Assembly: GCA_015680685.1 (NCBI GenBank)
Contig: MNCI01017754.1
Span: 269,320 to 333,319, forward strand
Source of the DNA: Gnetum montanum
Taxonomy: Eukaryota > Streptophyta > Gnetopsida > Gnetales > Gnetaceae
DNA length: 64,000 bases
Direction of reading: 5' to 3'
The notes under the pieces are model-generated. The model saw nothing but the letters and a program-made list of their open reading frames with translations. It did no database searches and was not told the DNA's origin. Of this stretch, positions 38,170 to 50,885 are shown piece by piece (the first letter of the stretch is position 1; every line of letters starts with the position of its first letter). Made by a program: the position numbers and the translations under genes.

Positions 38170-41030
38170 AACGCAAAGATTACAACACAGCAAGAATAGC
38201 AAGGGTCATGTGCCATAAGATGCTAGACGTGCTGGACAGGTTATCTTTACCAAAGATAGAGTGACTTGATTCAGCCACGGACCCTGCTTTTTTCTAAAGA
38301 TTAAAAGTGCATTAATCTAACACGACGCATGTTCCAGCTGGATTTTGGAATCCCCACGCAGCGGAAATGATTGCAAGTTTCTGTTTTTGACGTTTGAAGG
38401 CCTTCAAATTTGGAATTTTACTTTCCACTTGTTGGGAAATCGGTTTGTTTTTTGATCCCTTATGCACTGCATTGTTGTGAAATACTAATATCTCTTCCAC
38501 GGAAAATGAAAAGGCGTCTACTTTTTAAAGTGTACGAATCATCATGCTTGGGTTATGCTTATGCTTTGTGCAGGGGCATACGCTACAACATGTTCCTTTC
38601 CTTTGCATCTATTGATAATGAATGACTGAAAATGATTTGGTCTGAGGAATCATCTTTTCCCTTACGTAACAACCATCTATTCATAATGAATGCCTGAGAA
38701 CAAATTGAAGAATCATCTTTTACTCTAAGTACAAGCAACCTAATGTTTTCACTTTTTTGTTTTTTACTTTTAAAGATTATATTTGATTGAGTTGTTTATG
38801 TTTAAAATATGCCTCTAAGCTAGCGTGTAGGTGTTAGGTGTTGGTATTGGGATTGGAGGTGCAAAGTTTGTGAACAATTTCAAAAGCAATGAAAGCATCA
38901 ACCTTTTTCTTACAACTATTTTTAGTTTGCTTGTATTTATGGATGATAATGGAAATCTAGCTAGTTATAAGCAAAGTTTTAGTTTTGTGGTTCAATGCTT
39001 CACTCTCATGGTTCTAGGGCCATGTAACACTTGGGGTTGTCCTTTGGTGATACTTTAGTACTTTGGAAAACCTCTTCAACTTGGTAAATACAAGGAATAA
39101 TGGGGCTTTGCCTTATTCCTTTTATTACCTCTTCATCATTCCTCCTTGGAGAACTACATATGAGCTTGATTCTAACATGGTCACAAATATATAGGTAGCC
39201 TAATCTTGAAGTTCTAGTGTAGCTCCTTGTTGAACTTGGTACCAATTTGTGATGAGTCTGGTATAGGAAAACATGCCTTGTTGTTAGATCAAAGGTTGTT
39301 TCCCTTTGGAACGAGGGCCAAAGGAGCATGGAGATTCTTATGGGTTTCATGTTATCACAACCATCATTAAAGAACTATATTGACCTTAATTCATTCATGT
39401 AGTCTATCACAAGGATACGTAGGCTTGCAAACAAGCCTTAGTTTTGATGCTCAGGCCACTGCCCTTCTCTTTGAGAACGAGGATTAGGGATAGATACATT
39501 AGGGTAGGAACGAGTCTTGACGTTTATAGGAGAATGGTTTCGCTTGTGATTGCATGTGCTTGTTGTAGTCATGTTTGTGTGGACTGTGTTGGTCATGTTG
39601 GTTATATGATTTCATGTGGCGTACTCAATATGGTCCTAACCCATGCACTAACAGGTAATGTACTCATGATGTGCATGCAAGTTGAAACACCTCTATAAAT
39701 TATCTATAAAATAACTAATAAAGATGTTACAAAACCCCAAGGATCTAGATTTAAACTTGATTTCGTAATTCCAAAGGAAGTCATAAAATAGATAAAAATT
39801 ATTTATTAGAAGCATAGATACAATAAAGCATTATAGCATAGCAAGATTTCATAATACTCATATATACAATTAAATAGAATTTATTTAATGAAAAAGAGAA
39901 TTTTGTGCAACCACAAAAAGGTAGTGGTTTAAAAATTCTACTAGTTGCATCATAAAATAGGATGTAAAATAACAATTTTAACGGCACTTGTTTTACCTTA
40001 ATTAGACATCTAGAAATAAAGATATTCAAGTTTATAGTTTATTAAATTAAATAATGAAATATNCAAAAATGTTTCTTGCAATCTCACAATCCTAATGGCA
40101 TAGACAGCAAATTCATATCTATCTTATTTTATAATTTATTCACAAAAAAAGTTACATGGCTCAAGTATCCCAAAAATGTACAAGGTTTCTATTTTACAAA
40201 AATATAAAAATTATTTTTCAAGGTTAGAAGGTCCATGTTGTACAAAAATGATCCACCTTTCATCCCATGTTTCTCTTTCAATGATTCCTTTTCTAACTTG
40301 GGTAATTTGCATCGAAATGTAGGAAGAATTAGAACCTGTCAAAGAAGAAAGGTTATTGTATTTTCCTCTTCATGGAGCATAAAGGTTTCAGATAAAAAGT
40401 CATAAGAAATGGGCTAGAAAAATGTTTCTAATAAAATATTCAAAAATGTTTCAAGGTCCAGAAATGCCACAAATTTTCCAAAATGTTTTAAAGTCCAAAA
40501 ATGTCAAAAAAATTTCAAAAAATTCAAAAGAAACCCAAAAATTCAAAGAATGGATATCTTATCAAGGCATCTCTAAAGGCTAAGTCTTGGTTATCCACAC
40601 TACCATCAGGGTTTGGAATAACCTCACGACTATCATTAAATTATCCTTTAAATTATTTAATGTCCAAAAATATCATAAGTTTGTCTAGCAAAATCCAAAG
40701 AATGTATATTTTAACTAGGCATTATATGCATTTTCAGTGCATTATATAATGTATATATAAAAGTAGATGTGTTATATGCATTTTTGATGCATTTGCACGT
40801 GAATGTGCTTTTTACGAGCCCTTTTTAATTTGATTTTTATTTTTTTAAAACATAAACAATTTTCATAAGTTCTTTTATAATTTTTTTTAGCTATTAATAC
40901 CCCCAAGACTTAACACTCAGAACACGCACATGGAGATTCCAAATCAAATTTTGTTTAAACCTACCAAATCCTTATCAAATGATCTACCTAATTATATGCT
41001 GAAATCTTATCTAAGCATTACTTATCATGG
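38170..41030. other. Spacer, no gene recognised
   Basis: The stretch is AT-rich. Short ORFs at 38831-39058 and 39006-39350 overlap on opposite strands and match no family I know. A motif ACAAGGATACGTAGGC (about 39409-39424) resembles sequence often seen in plant retrotransposon LTRs. 40430-40560 has a slipped, AAATGTTTCAAGGTCC-like simple array. One N is at 40063. Confidence 0.4.
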
Positions 41031-43700
41031 TTGCCCAATTCAAATGCCGAAACTTTTACGGTATTTCAATAAACTAGAAATTGTGATATCTCGTGAACTG
41101 TAACTATGATTCTAGTGAACCAAGGTACTTTCTTAACAAAGCTAATTTATGCAATACTAATCATAATTAAAAATGGGCTCCAAATCCTAGTTTAATGACA
41201 AAAATTAACAAGGAATATGTTTTGGGTAGGATTAGGGTTCAAAATTGCTCCATGAATAGGGTATTATATATAATCACATATAAATAATACAAATAAAAAG
41301 ATGCATAACTAAATGTACATAATAAAGATTAATTATGAATAATTGTATGTGCATAAAGAATAAAATATGCATAATCAAATACTTGTAAAGGCATAATAAT
41401 TGACAAAAATAAAAAATTCTAGGGGTAAATGGATTTTAACATTTAATCATAAAATATTCAGAAGATCTATGACTAAGCTCCAATAGTAGTAAAATAAAGG
41501 ATACAAAACTTTAACATATACCCTAGTAAGCAAATTGCATTCACGTATGTAGGAAAGTAACAACAATAATAACAATAAGCTAATTTATTAAAATGTATGT
41601 GACAACATTAAAGAATTAATTATATGCATTAAATTAAATAATTAAAATTTATGCAAATTTCTAGGTTGTGACACAAATGTTGTGACAATTGAGGCATAGT
41701 CCATCTTAGGCTTCTGGTAGGCCATCTAGCTACATTTTGGACTCAAGGGTGGTGCTGAAAGGTGCATCGCTAGAGTACTGTTGTTACATCTGAGGGTAAA
41801 ACACGCACTATCGATCCATTTTTGAAACTTACTAATATTATCCTTAGTATTATTTGTTAGTGCTTATTCTTATTAGAGTCTAAATGTATCTCCCAGAAGC
41901 CTGGTCATTGCTTCTACCAATCCTTGTATGTTAATTGTCTCCTACCTTATTATAAATTCATTAAATCCAAAGAAATTCCTTGGTGTGTTGGATAACATCA
42001 AGGCAACATTGTGATAGATGGTTTTTTCCAAAGTTTTGAGATGATTGAACTTCCTTTCTACTATCTTAAGACTTTGTGTTTTGGATCATAAGGTTTATAT
42101 TCATTAAGTGTTTATCATACCACCATCCCACCCCCTACCCAGCCCTCTATGAACCATACGAGCATATCCATTACCACTACACTTGACCTATACATTGGCC
42201 ACTTAGAAGTTACATTCATGAGGCTTCAATGGCTGGTTTGTGTTCTAGTTATCATTATTGATATTGGATCATGAGATAGTGGACAAGATGGACACTAAAG
42301 CCCAAAAAATAGTATTAATGAGCAAAGCAAATTCAAAGTACATTACATGCTTGACACTAAGTAGACAACATAAAAAAAATCCTCGATGAATTAGACCTTA
42401 TCTCCACTCTAATTGTCATCTAAGCAACTTGTAGAAAGATGCCTTATTGTGTAATATAGGATGTGAGATCTCAATTGTCTCTTGTTAAGATATCTCTTGA
42501 GATTGGACTCTGAATCTTCAATATTAAATCAATTTACTTTGAGGCTAGTCATATTTAGAATTTTTTGCATCTATGAAGATCCCTCTTATGGAGGCATATA
42601 CAAAGTTGAGGACTCTATTGTTGGGTTTGAGCTTTTGAGATTTTGGATTGTTTTGTCATTTCATTTTTGGCTGTTACAAAATATCTCTTCTCATGAGAAA
42701 GCCTTGTATCCCATGAATTTGTTATTCTTATGATGTGGGTCATGTATGTTAATGTTCTTGAGATCTCTCCTCATCTTATTATTAAAGCTTATTATTGAGT
42801 GCAATTTTTTGTAGCAAAGTAAAATTTGCAGAAAATAAACACTGTAGCTCTAATTAGTGAACCAAGGATCAACTCCAACCTCTTTGAACATATTGAACGC
42901 AATGGTAAGGTGAGATTTTAGGTACAAGATCAATTTAAAGTACTTCTGTAGGAAGGTTTTTTTAATAGAAATATTTTAATATCAACTTAAAGTTTTAACT
43001 AAAATGAAACTCAAAATTCTAGTTTGATGATGAAAAATTATAATTAATATGACTTGGCTAGGAATAGAATCCTAAATGCTCTATGAAGAGAGTGTTATAT
43101 AATCATACATGTAAAATACATAATAAACTAACCATGATTAAATATCCATACTAATATTGATATTTCGTTTCATTTGTGTAGACCTAAAGGACTTGTCAAA
43201 CAAATTAATTTATGAAAAATCAATAATAGCTAAGAACAATTGAAAACTAAAGTTTTATTACGTCTGTAGACCCTCTAGAACTATTAGACAGTAGAAATAT
43301 ACATGTTATGAGTTTTGAAAACATCATTTAGAAAATTACATCTTGGTAACAGTTGGGACTAATATTGGTATCTTAAATAGCTCATATAAGGATTGACCAT
43401 AAATTTGCCAGAACAAACAAAGACAGAACAAACTTAACTAAGAGGATATAACTAAACTAGAAAATGGATAGAGAAATAAAGGATGGATGAATGATTTCAT
43501 TTTTATCTATCTTTTTTCCTTGTTTAATAGTCAAGCTTAGTTAACATCTTCTTTAAGATAATCTTGGCCAATTCATATATATATATATAGTGGAGCCGTT
43601 TCATAGGCTAGGAGTAGAATTTAATTAATTTTTTGTAAATTTCTCCATTATCATTGTCAATGTCTTTTTTTTAAAGTTATCCATTATCATTGTCAAGGAA
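41031..43700. repeat. Pair of old dispersed repeats in AT-rich spacer
   Basis: About 41150-41290 and 42970-43110 share a block in the same order (CTAGTTTAATGACAAAAATTA versus CTAGTTTGATGATGAAAAATTA, then TAGGATTAGGGTTCAAAATTGC versus TAGGAATAGAATCCTAAATGC, then TATATAATCA). They are direct repeats about 1.8 kb apart, possibly the ends of a decayed element. A (TA)n run is at 43576-43591. Confidence 0.4.
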
Positions 43701-46018
43701 ATTGTTTTAAAAGTTATGTTAAAATATTATTTGAAATATTTTAATAATATCAAAATTGGCAAACCCTTAATCTCATGTGGGATCAACGTGGGCATGCTAT
43801 GGTCCAAAAACCTTGGTAGGTCATTGTCAGGTAGAAATGCTAGCACCACGTCCATCACGTTATGGGGTCTATCATGGTGGCTGGAGCTACTACGATGGAT
43901 GGCCTTGCAACATCTCAAAATCTGTAGCAACAACATGTTGAAAACTGTACATGTCGCTCTTGGGTGTGAGTCAATGCATTCGATAGTACTCAAAATCGAT
44001 GTAATTGAGCATGCTCGTAGCACTAGTGGTGATGGTCTCCTTCACAACAAAAAGCCAAAGTTGAAGATGTTGAAAGATCTTCTTCATAGCAAAAGGACAA
44101 AGTCAAATATGTGGGCATTCCAGGCAACATCAAGAAGTATGTTGGAGGACTTGATACCACTAAGTTTTCTATTTATTTTATTTTTTTCTTCTTTATATTA
44201 TTTTCAATGTGCAAAGAAGAAGTTTTTCCATGGAAAAGTTTAGGATTGGATGTAGTGAAATTTGGTTTTCACATGTATCCTGTGGCGAAATAAAGGTTGT
44301 AGATGTAATTCGAATATGGAATTGAATAGATGCAATGAGGCATTTAAGTTAGTGATTTTATATATTTTTGTGGATTTCATGGATTTGCATTGGGTGGGGT
44401 GAAAAAATATATATTTTAGGATATATAGTCAAATTAGAATTTTATAATGTAGTTTTGTTTAGCATATACCACTAACTTGGAGTTTTGAAACGAAGAATTA
44501 GGCTAACACTTCATTACTCTAAGGATGTTTTGAGTCATAAAGTTTCCCAATGCAAAAGACCTATAGCAAAGCTACTAAAGGAACATAGAGAAAAGACGCG
44601 TATTTATATGAATACTTATATAAGTGATCTCATTAGTGACTTCAAGCAACCTAGAAATTATGCAAGAATTTTAACATTGAAATATTAAGGTGCTTGAAAT
44701 GTGAATGGTATGTTAATGATATAATTAACTGAGTTACTTTTTATTAGTGTAATGGAAGTTTCTAGGCTAGGTGCATTCGAGAATTCTTATTTTAAATAAG
44801 TTGTTTTTGCCTTCACCCTCAAACACAAATGGAGGAGTGAATAAGAACATCTTTTTAGTATTTCAAACTCTAACATTTATATGTATCAACTTTACATTGT
44901 TAAAATAATAATAGAGTCAAGATGGTTATTTTGTTTATATAATTTTGTAAAATATCATGATATTAACTATATGTGCTAGGGTGTACTTATAGTCAATTTG
45001 ATTACATATAAAGTATTTATAAATAAGAGGTTTCTTATTTAATTTGTGCTTAAGTCATTGGTATATTATGTTTTTCCAATGGATTTTTCTTGGCAAATCT
45101 ATTTTCTCTAGAATTCCCTTATGCAAGGTTCTAAATTACTTCTAACTTCTTTAATCGATGCTGAAATTTATGTATGCAAAAATTTCTATGGATTCTCAAA
45201 ATGCAAATTTAGAGGCTAGGGGGCAAAAATCTATAGATTATGTCTAAGGTTGATGACATTTTTAAATTGATTCCATGTCTTTATCAAAATTTAAGGAAAA
45301 TATTTATTGTAATGTATCTTTGAAATTGTTGAGTAATCAAGAAAAAATTGATGACACCTTCTACTACATGATTAGCAGCCACTGTCATGGTACTTGACAT
45401 GACATGACCTACCTCTACTACTGTTTTCGTTGTGTTTCTTTGAAGCTCGGAAATCATGATCCTCTCTTCTTTGTCTTCTCCTTCTTTGGCGTATTCTCAA
45501 CTTCCTCCTTTCTGCAACAATGAAACAAAGGGTTTTTAATTAGCCATGGGCATCACAAAAAATAACTAGCTTCTATTATTTTTGGTGCTAATGTTAATGG
45601 TGGAAAAGTCATAGGAAATAAATAGGAAAATCGATTCTTTGTAGAGTTTCTTGGTCAAATGCAATGGCTAGCCTGGGCCCTACGATTTGTTGAAGCCAGT
45701 GTGCTCATGGTCTAGAATAGATTTTGGCATATTTTGTTTTGGTTCTGGTTTTAGGATGGACTTTGCCAAATACAATATCACTACTACATCACTCTATGAC
45801 ATTGTATCAGTGAGCATGACTAGCGATGATATTATCAAGTTTTTAAGGTCACTGTCCAAGACTATGTTACATGAAACTAATAGAGGAATTTTCCAATCCA
45901 GTGCTTAGAAATTTTATTCTAGGAATTTTTTATCATTCTACTTTCTATAGTAGTTTGTATTCAATATTATCAATGTGGCATGTAATCAATACACACTTAG
46001 CTTCTCACCTTATTACAA
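43701..46018. other. Spacer with an unassigned 175-codon ORF
   Basis: An ATG-initiated ORF at 43716-44243 (plus) is long for this base composition and ends in a hydrophobic stretch (PLSFLFILFFSSLYYFQC). It overlaps a 98-codon antisense ORF, has no family signature and no visible promoter, so I do not call it a gene. The remainder to 46018 is featureless. Confidence 0.3.
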
Positions 46019-46019
46019 A

Positions 46020-46250
46020 ACAAAAAACAAAGTATTGTAAATCCTAACTTTAATTCAAAAACTTTCTATCTACTTCTCTTTACTTTTATTTTAAATGTTT
46101 TCTTATTGGACAATGTATTTTCACCTATTAGTATAACAAAAAGAAAGAGTACTACAAATATTATCTTTAATTAAGAAACTTTGTATCTCCTTCTCTCTAA
46201 TTATATTCTAAATGTTTTCTCATTAGATAATGCTTTTTCATCTCTCTTCC
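46020..46250. repeat. Tandem duplication of about 115 bp
   Basis: Unit 1 (about 46030-46140) and unit 2 (about 46147-46250) share AAATGTTTTCTTATTGGACAATG versus AAATGTTTTCTCATTAGATAATG and an AACTTTCTATCTACTTCTCTTT block. It lies directly beyond the 3' end of the viral coding remnant, so it could be viral non-coding sequence or host flank. Confidence 0.6.
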
Positions 46251-46310
46251 CCACATGTTAATTGTACTTTTATCATAGAATATTCAAGGCCTTTTTGATA
46301 GGTCCTGATC

Positions 46311-46700
46311 TCAATGTTGTAGTGTCGACACTTCTTCTGGTGGCAAAACTTGCTTTGGCATTAGTTGCTCATTTTCATACCAGGTAGTTTGATCAAACAA
46401 ATTAATACGTTGAAAAGATGTACATAACTTGGTTTCCCATAGATTAGTACTGATCAGCTGATTGATGTAGCATCTGGCATTGTCGTTGGAGAACAATGGT
46501 CTTCTGGTGATTAGAATATTATCTAGAACTTCCAATTGTTGTAGATGACTTAAAATATTTGGTTCTAATCTACTCCATCGTAGATTATTGACTAAGTAGT
46601 CAATCCTTCAGGCCATATTAATAAAGAAATCCACTGTAGGACATTGTTTGCTAATACTCATAGTAGATTCTTGCGGAAAATACTTAGGAATTAATCTACA
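46311..46700 (-). pseudogene. C-terminal extension after the viral RNase H
   Basis: The original frame resumes after TAG/TGA stops and reads about 75 clean codons (46535-46311) including RRPLFSNDNARCYINQLIS and PPEEVSTLQH. It has no domain that I recognise. The fact that it stays in the polyprotein frame suggests it belongs to the viral ORF. Confidence 0.5.
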
Positions 46701-48130
46701 TCATTTTACCCTATCTTCAAGAGTTGAGAGTAGCCAGGTAAGCCAATCTTCTAGATCTTGCATCGGGTTCTGAGATGAACTACTTTCTTCAAGCGGAGTT
46801 TGCATCATTTTAATCTGAGGTTTTACTTCTCGTGTAAGAGCATCTGGTAAGAAATTAACTAGACCAGGAATTCTTTCAATTGAGAACTGATACTGTGCTA
46901 ACAGAAATTGCCACCAAGCAAAGCGTTGAAGCTTCGGTGATGGTGTAATCTTCCGTTTTAACAATGCAACTAAATTTGCTAAATCTGTTCTCAAGATAAA
47001 TGGTTCTTCGACTAAATAGATATGAAATTTTTCTAGTCCTCTGATAGCGGCAAGGATTTCCTTTTCTGCAGGCCAGTAATTCAATTCATGTTTATGAAAA
47101 GTACCTGAAGCATATGCACAAATATCTTCTTGATTCTTTGCTTCTTTTTTAAGAAATACTGTAGCCCATGCATCATAACTTGCATCAGTATTTAATACAA
47201 AAGGGCCATTCAATGTTGGAGTTAATGGTGGTAAATTCTGACATTCTTTCTTTAACTGCATGACTTGAGCTGAGGCTTTCTAAGTCCATACAAAGGGAAT
47301 CTAATTTTTACACCAGCGAATTTCTATTGTCTTATCGCTGAATTTTTCACTATGTTTAGAAACATAATTTACACATCCTAAAAATCTTAAGCACTGATCT
47401 TTATTTTCTAACTTATCTAGAAACTGTATAATTTTCTGTAAAACATGCGGTTGCATATGTATTTGTCCATCTTTTAATTGAATTCCTAAAAACTTAATTT
47501 CTCTCTTACCAATTTGGAATTTCTTTGGATCCTTTAATAATCCTTTGATAATAGATGATTCACATGATCTGAAATAGAATCTGAAAATATTAGAAAGTCA
47601 TCAATATAATTAGCAATGAAATCTTGATACTTTCTGAATACTGAATCCATTCTATGTTGAAATTGAGAAGGGGCATTCTTTAGACCAAAAGACATTACTT
47701 TCCATTCGAACAATCCTTGTGGTGTACTGAAAGCAGTTTTATGCTGATCTTCTTCAGCTATCTTTATCTGATGGTATTCGGATTTGTAATCGAATTTACT
47801 GAAATAAGATTTTACTGCAACCTTTTGAATAAGACTTTCTTTGTTAGGTAGAGGCCATTTAATATCAATGGTAACTGCATTTAGAGGAATGTAGTTGATC
47901 ATCATTCTGGCTTTGCCTCTTTTAATTTTTGCATGATTTCTAACAATAAAACTTGAACAGGAATAGTTAGATTGTGACGTTTATATCAATCCTTTTTTTA
48001 GAAATTCTCCAATTTGTTTGCCAAGTTCTTCAGAGTCTATAGGATTTAATAAGATTTTCTTACTCTGAATAGGAATATTATGAACTGTAGGAATGTAAGC
48101 TACTGGACTATCTTTATCCCAAAATTCTAG
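46701..48130 (-). pseudogene. Endogenous caulimovirid reverse transcriptase-RNase H region
   Basis: The finger-palm part (47905-47534) keeps KFDYKSEYHQIKI, FGLKNAPSQFQ and the catalytic YIDD box (about 47607-47596). A frameshift near 47560 leads into the thumb and connection. RNase H (47261-46701) keeps the catalytic acidic positions in LNTDASYDAW, AEKEILA, LRTDLANL and FLPDALTRE. In-frame stops at about 47963, around 47280-47320 and at 46701 break it. The domain would copy the pregenomic RNA into DNA. Motif preservation despite the breaks suggests moderate age. Confidence 0.82.
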
Positions 48131-48178
48131 TGGATGATCACAACCACATTCTTGTAAAGCTTGAAAGCAAGGAACTAA

Positions 48179-48680
48179 CTATTTTTCTTCTGTGTTTAGA
48201 TTGATCTGAGCCTTCTTTAGCTGTTGTAGATTTTTATACTTGGCACTAGCTATTTCTTCTATTTCAAACTGAGAGACAATTTCTGAAATACTTGGATTTT
48301 GTGTGAATTTCTTGATTTGTTGATGTTTTTTTTTTATGTAATTGAGTAGGGATTCTTCCAATAATTATCTTGGGTCTTGGATCTTGGAATGGTGAAGAAC
48401 ACACTATCATTTCTTGACCAATAGTATAAGGACCTATACTATCCATGAAATGTGCACCTAATCCAATATCAATACCACTATCTGAAACTTGTACAAACTT
48501 TGTTGTGCCTACATATTCATCATTTAAAGAGATTGGAATATTGAAAGCAAAATGAGATAAAATTCTCGTTCCATTCATTGTCTCTAACTTAACTAGTTTT
48601 GTATTTTCTTCCCATTTTTCAAGAACATCCTTATGGCAAAAATTTGTAGCACCTGCATCAATAAAAGCTTGATACTTTCG
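48179..48680 (-). pseudogene. Endogenous caulimovirid aspartic protease region
   Basis: The active-site segment AFIDAGATNFCH (about 48672-48640) has D-A-G-A-T, a small variation on D-S/T-G-A-T. The frame then shifts by one base near a run of A residues (about 48330), and the following Lys/Gln-rich segment continues in the second frame to TAG at 48179. The protease would cleave the polyprotein; this one is disconnected by the stop and shift. Confidence 0.7.
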
Positions 48681-49289
48681 TCATTTCTTGTCTCCATCTA
48701 CAACTATTTTGATTAGAATAAGTAGAACACTTTGTAAAGATAGTAAATGTTTGATTTGATGTTGTAGAGCTGGATTTACTTTTCTTTTCTTAATCCTAGC
48801 TGATTTGACTTCCTTCTTAACCGGAAACTTCTTTTCATGAGTAATAAGAAATTTTGGTACCTTTTGGATGATTCGTTTAGGAGTATCATCATCAGTTGAA
48901 GAATCCTCTTGTGTACCAGCTTGTGGTAGAACTTCTTTACATCCTAAGGTTGAAGAAATACTTGGATCATTATCAGCTTCTTCTATATCCCATTTGTGTT
49001 CTTTATCAGATAAATCTGAAACATTAGCTTCTTCATCTAACCATTTTTCTAAATCTTCCCAACTTTCTTCCATAATTGTGTTAAGACCCATATTATCCAT
49101 ATTACTAGTAAGAGAAATGTTGGATAACCATTCTTCATCAGAAATAGAAAAATCTAACACACCTTGCATCATGTTGCTTTTACCTTTGGCTTCTGGTTCG
49201 GACATAGTAGTATAACTCGAGCTTTCTAAAGTGGAAACAGAATTAATTTCAAAACAATTATCAAAACATTCTTCTGGATCATCAACCAA
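48681..49289 (-). pseudogene. Endogenous caulimovirid acidic linker region
   Basis: About 200 codons, strongly acidic (EESWEDLEKWLDEEANVSDL) and ending in a basic Lys-rich part, between capsid and protease in the same frame. No known domain. Acidic arms beside the capsid are common in this family. TGA at 48681 lies immediately ahead of the protease. Confidence 0.6.
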
Positions 49290-49304
49290 TTCTAAATCAG
49301 GAGT

Positions 49305-50255
49305 CTATTCAAAGAACGCTTTGATCTTTGCACCATTTCTGGGAGGCTTTTCAGGACATTCATAAGCATAGTGACCTTGCCTTTTGCAGGTATAACATGT
49401 AACAGCTTTTCGTCGATTTGAGCCTTTTCTTTTTCTTGCAAAGAATTTTCTCTGTTCTTTTCTTATAGGATTTTTGCACCAAGTTTTTTTGAACTTTGGA
49501 ATAGATCTTCTTTTGAATCTTCTCTTCTTAGCAGGAGCTCTCGCAGGAGGTCCAAACGAATCAACGCCATCTAGGTTGAAACAAACTTCGGCACTGGGTA
49601 ACAACTTTTGCAAGGATACATTGTAACATGCAAACTGTAATTCTTGTCGTACCATATGCACCACATCCGTAAAATATGTTAAACTTAAATCAATCTCCTT
49701 TTCTAGAGCTTTGTACAACACCATTTTTCCTAACTTTGCAGGTAAACTTCCTAAATATAAAAATTTTATCATCTGATCTCTATGTAATGCTAATCTGTAT
49801 ACTTCATTTCCATATTCAGCACTAAATTGCTCAAAATACCTTAAATCTGATAATTTTCTCTGACTTAATAATAACTTATCTTTAAGTCTCAACTTAGAGG
49901 ATAAATCTACTGTGAATTGAGTAACTAAAGCGAAAAATACACCGTGCAAACCTGTTTGCAACAATTGATCTTGTTGCTTAGTAGTAGCACTTTTCCACCA
50001 ATGTCTAATTTTACCAGCTGATCTGGTAAATGCACCAATAATGGTTGTTCTTTCATCTAAGCCAAGAATATGCATAGCAACTCGAAGTTGATCAATCCAT
50101 AATCTTAGTGCATGCAATACTTCTTTGGGTGGTAGATAATCAATATGTATCACTGGAATGGATGAATTTGGCCATTGTTGGAATGCTGAATAAGCTGGAG
50201 GCGAGTTAATTGGAGGTCGTTGCCATGGTCTTGTAGGTTGGTGACAAGCCATCAT
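49305..50255 (-). pseudogene. Endogenous caulimovirid capsid region with zinc knuckle
   Basis: An open stretch of 316 codons. The helical capsid core (with IRHWWKSATTKQQDQLL and YFEQFSAEYGNEVYRLAL) is followed by a basic Lys/Arg-rich segment and a C-x2-C-x4-H-x4-C knuckle (CYTCKRQGHYAYEC, about 49400-49355), the RNA-binding signature of caulimovirid and retroelement capsids. It ends in TAG at 49305. The acidic stretch that follows (49289-48681) stays in the same frame. Confidence 0.78.
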
Positions 50256-50294
50256 AATTCTTTGTTCACATGAAACATCCTTTGGAGGTTTAAC

Positions 50295-50885
50295 TTATGC
50301 TTCAGATTTAACTTCTGGAGTTTCTTCTGGAGGTGCTGATGGTTCTGTACTGGTTGAGGGCTTTTTGCCTTTCTTTTTAGTCATTAGACGTTTGATTTTG
50401 TCTAATAGAGCTTTATCGCGAGCATCAACGACCACTGTTTCCTTAGCAAGAGGCTTTGGCTGATCTATATCAGGAGCAAGTAACTTCAGTTGATTTTCAA
50501 GGGTGAAAATCTCATGAAATTTAGCAGTATTCTCTTTTACTTGGATTCTCTTACTTCTTGCTTCTTCTCGATCCTTCTGAATTTGCTCATATACTTGTAG
50601 ATGTTTAGTCATTTCCTTAGATAATTGTCCTACAGCATCATTTGTTTTGTCTACCTTGTCTTCAATTTGCTCTAATTGATCTTTGACATGTTGAATATGT
50701 TGAGAAGCATAGGATGTCCAATGTACTAGATAATTTAATTGGCGTACATCAGATTGTTGATCAGTAGCACTGTTGACTAAGTGCTCTAATAAATAACTGC
50801 AATCTGCTCTTGTTTGAGGTGGATCTTGTCTGGATGCTGTTGTCGAATAAGTAGCTAGAGGAGGCCATCTTCCTCCGCTTAGCAG
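50295..50885 (-). pseudogene. Endogenous caulimovirid coiled-coil domain
   Basis: It is in the same frame as the movement-protein region. It has a helical stretch of heptad-like character (for example HVKDQLEQIEDKVDKTND), then a Lys-rich segment and a Pro/Ser/Glu-rich end. Its position between movement protein and capsid recalls virion-associated or assembly functions in caulimovirids, but there is no specific motif. TAA at 50295 separates it from the capsid region, which continues in frame about 40 bp on. Confidence 0.6.

Noticed and set aside
38312-38500. 62-codon ORF upstream of the NLR (minus strand)
   Set aside because: No domain, no splice support and no promoter; likely chance, although it could be an upstream exon or uORF only if the transcript starts further out.
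42290-42470. Possible Copia-type RNase H tail (KYITCLTLSRQH, then ILDELDLISTLIVI in another frame)
   Set aside because: Too short and frame-broken; the match to the usual EAEYxA...WL motif is weak, so I did not list it as a feature.
43716-44243. 175-codon ORF on the plus strand
   Set aside because: No family resemblance, overlaps an antisense ORF of similar quality, and lies in AT-rich spacer. Kept only as a note in the spacer entry.
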